Shown here: in pieces, positions 1 through 7,085 of the stretch
How positions within the stretch are numbered: the stretch's first letter is position 1
How the letters are laid out: each line of letters opens with the position of its first letter
NCBI GenBank assembly: GCA_002383165.1
Contig: DFXK01000003.1
Location: forward strand, 194,129 to 239,869
Source of the DNA: Flavobacteriales bacterium UBA4110
GTDB taxonomy: Bacteria; Bacteroidota; Bacteroidia; Flavobacteriales; Weeksellaceae
Length of the DNA stretch: 45,741 nucleotides
Reading direction: 5' to 3'
Translations under genes and position numbers: made by a program
Notes under the pieces: generated by a model
Told to the model about the DNA's origin: nothing
Databases searched by the model: none
Seen by the model: the letters and a program-made list of their open reading frames with translations, nothing else

Positions 1-33
1 TAATTTAAGCTAGTTCCGGATAAAGAAAAGGCT

Positions 34-1011
34 ATGCTGAACGGTGTTGCACCACAGCAGATTGTAGGCAATATGACGTATCTGATGGGAGAGTATCCAA
101 TAGCAAACCTTTACGATGAAAAATCCAGTGATCCGGTAGATATTGTTATGAAGTTGAACAATGCCGATAAATCTAATATTCAAGATATTACAGGACTAAA
201 AGTAAAAGGGCAAATGGGAATGGTTCCCGTGAGCGATTTAGTAAAAGTAGAGGAGAAAGTACTGGACAAAACCATTTACAGAAAAGACCAGAAAAGGGTA
301 GTGTATGTGCTTGCTGATATGGCAGGAAAACTGGAAAGCCCAGCTTATGCCATTCTCGGAATGGATGAAAAGCTTAAAAAAATACAGCTTCCGAACGGCT
401 ATTCGATGAGTGAACTTTATATGAATCAGCCAGAAGATGAGGGCAATTTTACCGTAAAATGGGATGGAGAATGGCAAATCACTTTGGAAGTTTTCCGTGA
501 TCTGGGAACTGCTTTTGCGGTGGTAATTATCATTATTTATATGCTGATAGTCGGTTGGTTTCAGAATTTCAAAACGCCTATTGTGATGATGGTTGCGATT
601 CCTCTTTCACTTATTGGAATTGTTTTGGGACACTGGTTGTTAGGAGCATTTTTTACGGCAACATCTTTTATCGGAATGATTGCATTAGCGGGTGTAATGG
701 TGAGGAATTCAGTTCTTTTAATCGATTTTATAGAAATCCGTCTCAAAGAAGGAATTCCTATGAAGCAGGCAATTATAGAAGCTGGAGCTGTGAGAACAAC
801 ACCTATTTTATTAACGACAGGAGCAGTCGTAATTGGAGCAGTCATCATTCTTTTTGACCCGATTTTTCAGGGATTGGCTATCTCATTGGTTTTCGGCGCA
901 ATAGTTTCTACATTGCTTACACTGGTTGTAGTGCCCTTGGTTTATTATGCTACTGAACGAAAAAAATTGGAAAAAAAATCCGAATCAGATGACAAGTTTT
1001 TTGAAGTATAA
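34..1011 (+). CDS. RND efflux permease, C-terminal third (5' truncated or broken)
   Basis: This is the carboxy-terminal third of an inner-membrane RND (AcrB/CusA superfamily) permease, which uses the proton gradient to drive efflux from the periplasm or membrane. About 150 residues of periplasmic porter domain come first, then five hydrophobic segments (roughly residues 160-178, 185-205, 208-230, 258-276, 283-306) matching TM8-TM12, and a short charged tail. Full-length relatives have over 1000 residues. The frame reads into the window edge but the first codon (1-3) is an in-frame TAA. The homologous reading plausibly begins at codon 4 (FKLVPDKEKA), so ATG at 34 is an internal methionine and probably not a natural start. 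Either the gene is interrupted just here, or the edge carries an assembly or insertion boundary. The following three small genes suggest a metal or sulfur-stress efflux operon, but the substrate cannot be read from this fragment. Confidence 0.8.
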   Translation: MLNGVAPQQIVGNMTYLMGEYPIANLYDEKSSDPVDIVMKLNNADKSNIQDITGLKVKGQMGMVPVSDLVKVEEKVLDKTIYRKDQKRVVYVLADMAGKLESPAYAILGMDEKLKKIQLPNGYSMSELYMNQPEDEGNFTVKWDGEWQITLEVFRDLGTAFAVVIIIIYMLIVGWFQNFKTPIVMMVAIPLSLIGIVLGHWLLGAFFTATSFIGMIALAGVMVRNSVLLIDFIEIRLKEGIPMKQAIIEAGAVRTTPILLTTGAVVIGAVIILFDPIFQGLAISLVFGAIVSTLLTLVVVPLVYYATERKKLEKKSESDDKFFEV

Positions 1012-1047
1012 ACCTTTTAAGTTGTCAATAATTAAATATTGTATTTT

Positions 1048-1353
1048 ATGAAATTATTATTAATCACAGCCGTTGAAGAATTTGAAAAAGATGTTATTAA
1101 CATTCTTAAAAATTCGGGAGTGAGATCATTTACTTATCAATCTGTAAAAGGTTTTCAAAACGATAAAAACGAAATGAACAACTTGTTCGGAAAAGATGAT
1201 ATTACTGTAGATTCTCTTCTTTTCACGGTTTTTTCAGAGTATAACTGTGTGGATCGCATTTATAAAAATATAAATGAATTCAACTCCAAGCAGCAAACTG
1301 TTTCCCATATTCACATTGTAACAATAAACTCAGAAGATGAAAATTTTAACTAA
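1048..1353 (+). CDS. small PII-like protein linked to RND efflux gene
   Basis: A 101-residue soluble protein with no signal peptide or membrane segment. The predicted alternation (MKLLLITAVEEFEKDVINIL, then a charged loop, then SLLFTVFSE and a second helix ending in HIHIVTI) fits a ferredoxin-like PII/DUF3240-type fold. Small proteins of that kind are known beside CzcA/CusA-type RND pumps. The family assignment is my inference from length, pattern and location. I chose ATG 1048; the TTG at 1039 has only two codons before it. It lies 36 bases after the RND frame and its end overlaps the next gene by 17 bases, so the four genes up to 1751 are probably one transcript. Confidence 0.65.
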   Translation: MKLLLITAVEEFEKDVINILKNSGVRSFTYQSVKGFQNDKNEMNNLFGKDDITVDSLLFTVFSEYNCVDRIYKNINEFNSKQQTVSHIHIVTINSEDENFN

Positions 1354-1528
1354 AAAGAGAATACCATCGCTTATAGGAGCACTAGTAGGAGCCATTGCAG
1401 GATATCTGTATTATTACTTCATTGGTTGCAGCACAGGAAGCTGTGCAATTACTTCCAAACCTTTTAATAGTTCTATCTATGGATTAGTAATGGGCTATCT
1501 CCTGATATCAGTTTTTGATAATAAGTAA
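1337..1528 (+). CDS. DUF6132 family small membrane protein
   Basis: A 63-residue protein with two predicted transmembrane helices (about residues 10-29 and 46-60). They flank a conserved-looking loop, CSTGSCAITSKP, whose two cysteines are four residues apart. The pattern is typical of the DUF6132 family, which in Bacteroidota often sits with rhodanese or YgaP-type genes; no function is established. The start overlaps the preceding gene by 17 bases, implying translational coupling. The loop cysteines could handle metal or persulfide sulfur, which is inference only. Confidence 0.75.
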   Translation: MKILTKKRIPSLIGALVGAIAGYLYYYFIGCSTGSCAITSKPFNSSIYGLVMGYLLISVFDNK

Positions 1529-1544
1529 AAAATAATAAAATTAT

Positions 1545-1751
1545 ATGCAAACAAGAATAGTACACGCAGTAGCAGGAACTTTCATTTTGGGAAGTCTGCT
1601 TTTAGGGATTTATGTAAGCTCCAACTGGTTTTGGCTTACTGGCTTTGTAGGGATTAATATGTGGATCCACGCTCTCACGAACTTGTGTCTGATGTATTGG
1701 ATTTTAGATAAACTAGGAGTCAGCAATGCAAAAACAGACTGTAGTAAATAA
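1545..1751 (+). CDS. YgaP-like DUF2892 membrane protein
   Basis: A 68-residue protein with two hydrophobic segments (about residues 8-26 and 30-52) and the arrangement RIVHAVAGTFILGSLLLG ... WLTGFVGINM, which is the DUF2892 (inner-membrane part of YgaP) pattern. E. coli YgaP fuses this membrane unit to a rhodanese sulfurtransferase; here no rhodanese domain is attached. It ends with CSK after a short polar tail. It follows DUF6132 by 16 bases and is the last gene before a strong terminator, so it closes the RND-linked operon. Confidence 0.75.
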   Translation: MQTRIVHAVAGTFILGSLLLGIYVSSNWFWLTGFVGINMWIHALTNLCLMYWILDKLGVSNAKTDCSK

Positions 1752-1770
1752 CATAGATAAACCCCTTACA

Positions 1771-1797
1771 AACCGGAACAGTTGTTCCGGTTTTTTT
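1771..1797 (+). terminator. intrinsic terminator of RND/DUF6132/DUF2892 operon
   Basis: A perfect 9-bp stem, AACCGGAAC paired with GTTCCGGTT around a 3-base loop, runs straight into seven T. It sits 20 bases after the DUF2892 stop codon. Confidence 0.9.
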
Positions 1798-1976
1798 ATT
1801 TTGAAATTAGCAAATTCGTATCTTATATTGATAGAATGCCTGTGTATAATAGTGTTTGAATAATTCGAAGTTTAATTATTAAATTTATTTATTTTTATTA
1901 ATATAAGTATTTTTAGTTGGCATATAAATTGAGTTTGTTGATTTATCATTGAAATTAATCATTAAAAATAAAAATT

Positions 1977-2561
1977 ATGGCAACTACTAAAACAACAGCA
2001 GCCTCAAAAACAAAAACGGCTACAAAAAGTACAGCTTCGACTAAAAAAGCACCTGCAAAGAAAGATGCAGCAAAAAATCTGGATGACCTTTTTGAAGACA
2101 GTTTGAAAGATATCTATTGGGCAGAAAAAGCGTTAGTAAAGGCATTGCCTAAAATGATGAAAAATGCAACCAATGAAAAGCTGAAAGCAGCTATCGAAAA
2201 ACATCTTTCTGAAACAGAAAATCACGTGACTCGTCTGGAGGATTGTTTCAAATCGATCGGTAAAAAAGCCCAAGCTAAAAAATGTGATGCAATGCAGGGA
2301 ATTTTAGATGAAGGTGACAGCATTATTCAGGAAACAGAGGCCGGAACAGTGAGAGATGCAGGCATTATTGCCGCCTCACAAAAAGTAGAACATTATGAGA
2401 TTGCTACTTACGGAACTTTGGCTGCCTATGCAAAAATTCTCCAGGAATCAGAAGCTTTAAAGATTCTTTTACAAACATTGGAGGAGGAGAAAAAATGTGA
2501 TGAGCTACTGACGCAACTGGCAGATACCAACCTTAATTCCAAGGCAGTAGAAGAAAGATAA
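1977..2561 (+). CDS. DUF892 (YciE/YciF-like) ferritin-like stress protein
   Basis: A 194-residue cytoplasmic protein. Residues 1-34 form a low-complexity Lys/Ala/Thr tail resembling histone- or DNA-binding tails. Residues 35-190 match the DUF892 ferritin-like four-helix family: LEDLF-type start (LDDLFEDSLKDIYWAEKAL), paired Glu/His positions such as SETENHVTRLE and VEHYEIATYG that supply the di-metal site, and a final helix with EEEKKCDELL. E. coli YciE/YciF are induced by osmotic and general stress; biochemical activity is not settled. The gene stands alone with about 225 bases upstream that show no exact TAnnTTTG box. The basic tail suggests DNA association, which is inference. Confidence 0.85.
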   Translation: MATTKTTAASKTKTATKSTASTKKAPAKKDAAKNLDDLFEDSLKDIYWAEKALVKALPKMMKNATNEKLKAAIEKHLSETENHVTRLEDCFKSIGKKAQAKKCDAMQGILDEGDSIIQETEAGTVRDAGIIAASQKVEHYEIATYGTLAAYAKILQESEALKILLQTLEEEKKCDELLTQLADTNLNSKAVEER

Positions 2562-2684
2562 ACTGAATTTATCAGTTATAAAAGATTAACGACTTAGATT
2601 TTGTAATCTTCTTCAGTGTCAAAGTGATGTGATTTACCATAATATGATTGGATGTTTCTAACGACAATATTTTAGAATGGTTCT

Positions 2685-2692
2685 TATATTTG
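2685..2692 (+). promoter_or_regulatory. possible Bacteroidota -7 box
   Basis: TATATTTG matches the Bacteroidota -7 consensus TAnnTTTG exactly. No TTG lies at the usual 17-23 base spacing upstream. If active, it would give a transcript of about 100 bases ending at the terminator at 2772-2798, with no clear ORF, so a small RNA is possible but unsupported. Confidence 0.3.
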
Positions 2693-2771
2693 AGAAATTA
2701 CATCAGATGCTGATACTTACATTAGATACAGAATTTACATTTTGTACGAACGGTAGTACAAGTTAAATTAA

Positions 2772-2798
2772 AGAGCAGTTGGCTGCTCTTTTTTTTAT
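2772..2798 (+). terminator. intrinsic terminator
   Basis: AGAGCAG and CTGCTCT form a 7-bp stem around TTGG, followed by eight T. It lies 210 bases after the DUF892 gene and overlaps any very early start of the next gene, which argues that the next coding region begins downstream of it. Confidence 0.8.
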
Positions 2799-2868
2799 CA
2801 GTGAGATCATGAAAAAACGGAATATAGTTTCATACATTGAAAGTGTCATAAAATCAAACTATATAACA

Positions 2869-3480
2869 ATGGAAGCAAAGCAGATACCTGGAGTTCCTGT
2901 ACAGAAAAAAGGCGCTTTTCACGATACCGAAAGTAAGAAAAGCTTTGAGTCTGCAGAACTTGTTGATCACCATTTTGAGATTCTGAAAGATCGTTTTTTT
3001 TCCGTCAATCGCTGGAAAGAATATTGTGGGGATTTATCCGCAGACTTCAAGCTATTCGATTGCTATGGATCTTATGTGGAAAGGATGCCCAAAAAAGGAG
3101 ATTATATCAGGATCGATATTCCTGGTCCTGGAGATATCAAAGCCAAAGGTTATGATTGGGTTGAAGTGATTCAGATAGAAGACAGATGTTATGGTGATGA
3201 GCTGGAACGGTATCTCATGGTCTGTCGTCCGCCAGCGGTTCCACAAAGTAATAAAGAACATATTGCACATTTTTATGCCAGAGAATCATCATCTTCATTT
3301 GTGATCTCCAGAGGTAAAGATTATATAAAAGCAGGAATCTATGGTCGTAACGAAGTTCCTAATATATCCAGAACTGGATTCTTTGGCAGGATAAGAAATT
3401 TACTGGTGTCAATTGGCGGTTTTGTTCAGCTGACTAAAATACAATGGAAAAGTCTTGCAGACGGATTTCTTGATTTTTAA
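2869..3480 (+). CDS. conserved hypothetical protein
   Basis: A soluble protein of 203 residues that I do not recognise. It has no signal peptide and no catalytic motif I can name. Its middle part (VERMPKKGDYIRIDIPGPGD, then KGYDWVEVIQIEDR) reads like a small beta-rich domain, and a short hydrophobic stretch lies near the end (NLLVSIGGFVQL). The ATG at 2869 (MEAKQIPG) was chosen because the strong terminator at 2772-2798 directly precedes the alternative ATG at 2809, which would add 20 residues (MKKRNIVSYIE...). Both are possible. It stands alone, so neighbours give no clue. Confidence 0.6.
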   Translation: MEAKQIPGVPVQKKGAFHDTESKKSFESAELVDHHFEILKDRFFSVNRWKEYCGDLSADFKLFDCYGSYVERMPKKGDYIRIDIPGPGDIKAKGYDWVEVIQIEDRCYGDELERYLMVCRPPAVPQSNKEHIAHFYARESSSSFVISRGKDYIKAGIYGRNEVPNISRTGFFGRIRNLLVSIGGFVQLTKIQWKSLADGFLDF

Positions 3481-3499
3481 AATTAAAAACTTAAATGCT

Positions 3500-3628
3500 A
3501 TGAATCTTGTATTCATTGCTAAATCAGAAGCTGGAATTACTATGAAATCACTAATAGTCATCTCTTGTCCTTTGGCAGCTTTTCTTGGCGACACCGAAAA
3601 CAATTACCTTAAGAAATATATCAAGTAA
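3500..3628 (+). CDS. possible 42-residue small protein
   Basis: A short open frame, beginning MNLVFIAKSEAG and ending NNYLKKYIK, lies 19 bases after the preceding stop, close enough for co-transcription. It has a central hydrophobic run (LIVISCPLAAFL) that could be a membrane or signal segment. I recognise no family and there is no independent promoter. It could be a real small gene, or non-coding spacer in a gap of about 310 bases that otherwise shows nothing. Confidence 0.25.
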   Translation: MNLVFIAKSEAGITMKSLIVISCPLAAFLGDTENNYLKKYIK

Positions 3629-3793
3629 ATAAGCAAATGATCATATCGTCTTAGAATAATAACGGAATAAAGTAATAATCTAAACCTTAGTTATTGATAC
3701 TTCCAGAAGTGCATTAATTTGTAATCACTACAAATAAACATCGGCTTTTTTATCATAATATTTATCTAACTTTATATTTCTAAATAGTAGATT

Positions 3794-4489
3794 ATGCACC
3801 ACCAATTGGAGAAACATTATGTCAATAGAGTAGGCTGGCTCAGAGCATCGGTCTTAGGAGCCAATGATGGCTTGCTTTCTACCACCAGTATTGTCATTGG
3901 TGTGGCAGCTGCTTCTCCAGATCGGAACACCATCATTCTTGCAGCACTTGCTGGGATGATTGCCGGTGCTATGTCTATGGCTGCCGGCGAATATGTATCC
4001 GTAAGTTCACAGGAAGACACCGAAAAAGCAGATCTATTGAGGGAAAAACGAGAGTTGGAAGAGATGCCGGAAATTGAACTCCAGGAGCTTGCAAAGATTT
4101 ATGAGAAGCGCGGCGTCAGTAAGGAAACTGCTTTGCAGGTGGCAACAGAACTCACAGCACACGATGCTTTGGCTGCGCACGCGCACGATGAGTTGGGAAT
4201 CAATGAGATTACTCAGGCAAAACCTTTGCAGGCTGCTTTGGCATCATTCGGATCTTTTGCTTTGGGAGCGTTGTTGCCGTTTGGTGTTTCACTTTTGGCA
4301 CCTATTAAGCAGATGGTCTATTTTCAGTATGGCTTTTCTATAGTTTTTCTGATGATATTAGGCGCTGTTTCCGCCAGAACAGGCGGTTCTAAAATCGGGA
4401 TTGCTGTACTCAGAATTTGTTTCTGGGGAACCGTAGCGATGGGAATCACAGCAATTGTCGGTCATATCTTCGGAGTCAGCGTATCTTGA
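3794..4489 (+). CDS. VIT1/CCC1-family iron/manganese transporter
   Basis: A 231-residue integral membrane protein of the VIT (vacuolar iron transporter) family, which moves Fe2+ or Mn2+ across membranes. The N-terminal signature GWLRASVLGANDGLLSTTSI and the following MIAGAMSMAAGEYVSVSSQ are the family's first two helices. A charged cytoplasmic metal-binding segment follows (residues about 75-135, rich in Glu, with HDALAAHAHDE), then three more helices (about 147-165, 172-192, 205-228). Length and order fit the family. It is monocistronic, with a near-consensus box TATATTTC at 3773-3780 thirteen bases before the ATG. In bacteria it probably detoxifies cytosolic iron or manganese; metal choice cannot be told from sequence. 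Confidence 0.88.
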   Translation: MHHQLEKHYVNRVGWLRASVLGANDGLLSTTSIVIGVAAASPDRNTIILAALAGMIAGAMSMAAGEYVSVSSQEDTEKADLLREKRELEEMPEIELQELAKIYEKRGVSKETALQVATELTAHDALAAHAHDELGINEITQAKPLQAALASFGSFALGALLPFGVSLLAPIKQMVYFQYGFSIVFLMILGAVSARTGGSKIGIAVLRICFWGTVAMGITAIVGHIFGVSVS

Positions 4490-4531
4490 TCGGCTGACAA
4501 TTATCACTACTATTCTGCTTCTTCAATTTAT

Positions 4532-4539
4532 TATATTTG
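4532..4539 (+). promoter_or_regulatory. Bacteroidota -7 promoter box before CNGKCYL gene 1
   Basis: TATATTTG is an exact TAnnTTTG box. It ends 18 bases before the TTG start at 4558, giving a predicted 5' leader of only about 10-13 bases. No TTG element is visible at the normal spacing upstream. Confidence 0.55.
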
Positions 4540-4557
4540 CAAAAATAGTCTAGTCTT

Positions 4558-4917
4558 TTGAAGTTTACCCTGCATATTCTCCTGGCATTTTACCTTGTGC
4601 TGAAACCTCTGGCTCCTTTGCTGGATTATGCGGTGAACTATGATTATATTTCCAAAGTCCTTTGTATCAATAAGTATAAGCCCCAGTTCCATTGTAACGG
4701 CAAATGTTACCTCGGAAAAGAACTGACAAAAAATGAATCCCAAAATGGTTCTAAAACTAAGAATTCCGTACAGCAAGTGTTGGATTTTTATGTTCCGGAA
4801 GCTATTGCAAAGATAGCCGTGCGCAACGAGCTGACTTTTCCACCCCTTCATTTCAATTACCAAGCAGATTATTCTTATTTGTTTCTATCACACATTTTCA
4901 GACCACCGGTTTTTTAA
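4558..4917 (+). CDS. CNGKCYL-motif small membrane protein (copy 1)
   Basis: A 119-residue protein with an N-terminal hydrophobic helix (residues 4-20, ending PLAPLLDY) that can serve as a signal anchor, so the rest probably faces the periplasm. Cys36, Cys46 and Cys50 (motif C-N-G-K-C-Y-L) are at the same positions in the paralogue at 10932-11294, as are the PLLDYA-NY-YI-K segment and the C-terminal IFRPP. I know the motif only as a flavobacterial hypothetical family. TTG is the only sensible start: no ATG opens the hydrophobic segment. It is followed by the MbnP/MbnH genes, and the paralogue by YHS and SCO1 genes. I infer a role in copper binding or delivery; direct evidence is lacking. Confidence 0.7.
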   Translation: MKFTLHILLAFYLVLKPLAPLLDYAVNYDYISKVLCINKYKPQFHCNGKCYLGKELTKNESQNGSKTKNSVQQVLDFYVPEAIAKIAVRNELTFPPLHFNYQADYSYLFLSHIFRPPVF

Positions 4918-4929
4918 TTTAATTTTTTT

Positions 4930-5055
4930 GGCAATCCCCTTTCCACCGCATATCCTGCGGCGCGGGTCGGGCTATCCACTTATATCTTTTGCTTGCCCAG
5001 GCTTTTGTCCTTCACTGTAAGCAAAAGGATAACCGTTGCTATCCCTATTGCAGGA
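4930..5055. repeat. dispersed palindromic repeat, copy A
   Basis: The left part contains CGGGCTATCCACTTATATC followed by TTTT, and the right part contains AAAAGGATAACCGTTGCTAT. They form an imperfect inverted pair around a variable centre. A related element lies at 32930-33033 and a partial one at the right window edge. These resemble the non-coding intergenic repeats common in Chryseobacterium genomes. It fills most of the space between CNGKCYL gene 1 and the MbnP gene, and could fold in the mRNA if the two are co-transcribed. Confidence 0.65.
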
Positions 5056-5106
5056 TAAAGCAATGGATTATTGCACTTATTAAAAGTACAAATTAAAAAA
5101 TCTAAA

Positions 5107-5937
5107 ATGAAAATCAATAAAATTTTATCCATACTACTACTCGCTATCACATTTTTTACACTTTCATCGTGCCGGAGTAATGATGATGAAAACGAAATCC
5201 AAGACACCACTCCGGGAAATCTTCAGGTCAAATTCGAAAACGGATTCAGCGGAATAGGAGACATTGTTCTGAATCAGACTGTTCAGACGTCTGCAAACGG
5301 ACAGAAACACAGATTCTCTACGTTAAAATACATTGTGAGCAATATCGTCTTGATCGATGAAAACGGAAATGAATACAAATACAATGATAACAACCCAGAC
5401 AAAGGCGCATTTATCATAGATCAATCCAAAGCCACAGGCGGCATCGTCGCAATCAATCTTTCCGATATTCCTAAGAACAATTATAAAAAAATAAAGTTTG
5501 GACTCGGCGTCAGTCATTCAGCTTATCTTTTAGGGCAGGACGGACAGGGCATTTTCTGGCAAAAAGCAAAAGAATCTGGAATGGCGTGGTCTTGGGCTGC
5601 CGGTTATATTTTTACAAAAATGGAAGGTTTATACGGAACTGCTGCTGCGGATAAAGAATTTATGAATCACGCTGGAAATATGGGAAATACAACAGCCAAC
5701 GGAACAGCAGATCTTTACAGAGAAGTAACACTGGATCTGCCAACAACTGCACGGGTGAGCAAAGATATCACACCATCCATCCATATTTTGGCAGATCTGA
5801 ATCAGTATCTGAGTGGACAAAACAAACTGACCTTCACTGCAGACAATGATATGGATATGGGATCGGATCAACATCTGGTGAATGTTAGTGACAATCTTAT
5901 CAAGATGTTCAAAGTGGATCACGTACACAATGATTAA
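5107..5937 (+). CDS. MbnP family copper-binding lipoprotein
   Basis: A 276-residue exported lipoprotein. The signal sequence ends in lipobox TLSSC with the lipidated Cys at residue 22. The body matches the MbnP family: beta-rich start (LQVKFENGF), the segment HRFSTLKYIVSNIVLIDENG, and the family's tryptophan motif MAWSWAAGYIF-KMEG at about 159-173. A His-containing tail ends DHVHND. In characterised methanotroph systems MbnH oxidises a Trp of MbnP to kynurenine, creating a copper site; W161/W163 are the candidates here. ATG 5107 was chosen over an earlier in-frame codon at 5071 because it opens directly on the basic n-region. It overlaps the MbnH gene by 8 bases. No methanobactin genes are present, so a general copper-scavenging role is likelier. 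Confidence 0.87.
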   Translation: MKINKILSILLLAITFFTLSSCRSNDDENEIQDTTPGNLQVKFENGFSGIGDIVLNQTVQTSANGQKHRFSTLKYIVSNIVLIDENGNEYKYNDNNPDKGAFIIDQSKATGGIVAINLSDIPKNNYKKIKFGLGVSHSAYLLGQDGQGIFWQKAKESGMAWSWAAGYIFTKMEGLYGTAAADKEFMNHAGNMGNTTANGTADLYREVTLDLPTTARVSKDITPSIHILADLNQYLSGQNKLTFTADNDMDMGSDQHLVNVSDNLIKMFKVDHVHND

Positions 5938-7006
5938 GAAAAATTTCAAATTCCGAAGTGTGCGTTTTTGCATGCTTTGGATTTTTGCCGCTTTAGAGTG
6001 CAGTGCTTTTATAGGCTGTAAGGACGATTTTGAAGGTGAAGCATATATTGCTGATCGAGCTTACGATCTTGAGATTCCGGATGATTTTCCGGCATTAGCT
6101 TTTGATAGGGACAAAAATCCCATCACCGTAAATGGTGTAGTTTTAGGAAAGAAGTTATTTTATGAGGGCAGATTGTCCCGTAACAATACCATTTCCTGCG
6201 GCTTTTGTCATATACAGGAGAACGCTTTTACGCATCACGGTCATCCGATTAGCCACGGCATTGATAACAGATTGGGGATCAGGAATGCGCCGCCCATTCA
6301 GAATATGGCTTTTCTCAGAAATTATACTTGGGACGGGGTTAGTCACGATCTGGACGAACGCTCGTTAGTTACCATCACTACAGATTTTGAAATGGACAGT
6401 TCAATGCCGGAAGTGGTAGGAAAACTAAATACCGATGCCAACTATAAAAAGCTTTTTAAGGCGGCTTTTGGTGATGAGAATATTACGGGAGAGCGAGTGC
6501 TGAAGGCGATTTCCCAGTTTATGGTGACGATGATTTCTGCAGATTCCAAATATGACCGTGTTCTAAAAGGGAAAACCGCTTTTACGGCAGAAGAAAATGA
6601 GGGTTATAAATTGTTCAGAACTAATTGTGCAACTTGCCATTCCGGCGCTTTATTCATCGATGAAAGTTTTCGGAATATACGGATGTATTACAATGCTCAG
6701 TATAATGACAGAGGACGCTACCGTGTAACGCTGGATTGGAATGATAATATGAAGTTCCGTGTTCCAAGCCTCAGAAATGTAGAGTACACAGCGCCTTATA
6801 TGCATGATGGTCGTTTTACCACACTGGAAGCTGTTCTTAATTTTTATTCAGATCTGGTGGAAAATCAACCCAATCTTGATCCTTTGCTAAAAAAGGACGG
6901 TCACATTGGGATCAGTATAAATGCTATGGAAAAGCAATACATCATTGCTTTCCTTAAAACCCTTAGCGATCAGAATTTTATTACCAATAAAGCATTCGCA
7001 GAGTAA
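5930..7006 (+). CDS. MbnH-type dihaem cytochrome c peroxidase/MauG family protein
   Basis: A 358-residue exported protein with a signal ending in a lipobox-like FIGC (Cys30). It carries two haem c attachment sites: CGFCH at residues 90-94 and CATCH at 233-237, the layout of bacterial cytochrome c peroxidases, MauG and MbnH. The segment GIRNAPPIQNMAFLRNYTWDG and the later FRVPSLRNVEYTAPYMHDGRF are typical family blocks. Its start overlaps the end of the MbnP gene by 8 bases, so the two are translationally coupled. Known MbnH enzymes use a bis-Fe(IV) haem state to modify tryptophan in MbnP; the pairing here supports that job rather than peroxide removal. The substrate residue is inferred. Confidence 0.87.
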   Translation: MIKKNFKFRSVRFCMLWIFAALECSAFIGCKDDFEGEAYIADRAYDLEIPDDFPALAFDRDKNPITVNGVVLGKKLFYEGRLSRNNTISCGFCHIQENAFTHHGHPISHGIDNRLGIRNAPPIQNMAFLRNYTWDGVSHDLDERSLVTITTDFEMDSSMPEVVGKLNTDANYKKLFKAAFGDENITGERVLKAISQFMVTMISADSKYDRVLKGKTAFTAEENEGYKLFRTNCATCHSGALFIDESFRNIRMYYNAQYNDRGRYRVTLDWNDNMKFRVPSLRNVEYTAPYMHDGRFTTLEAVLNFYSDLVENQPNLDPLLKKDGHIGISINAMEKQYIIAFLKTLSDQNFITNKAFAE

Positions 7007-7085
7007 TTATCAATGGTGACGCGCTTTAGCCCGTCTCAAATAGTAGAACACTTTTCGGATTTAGCTAAAATTTAATTGTTTAAAA

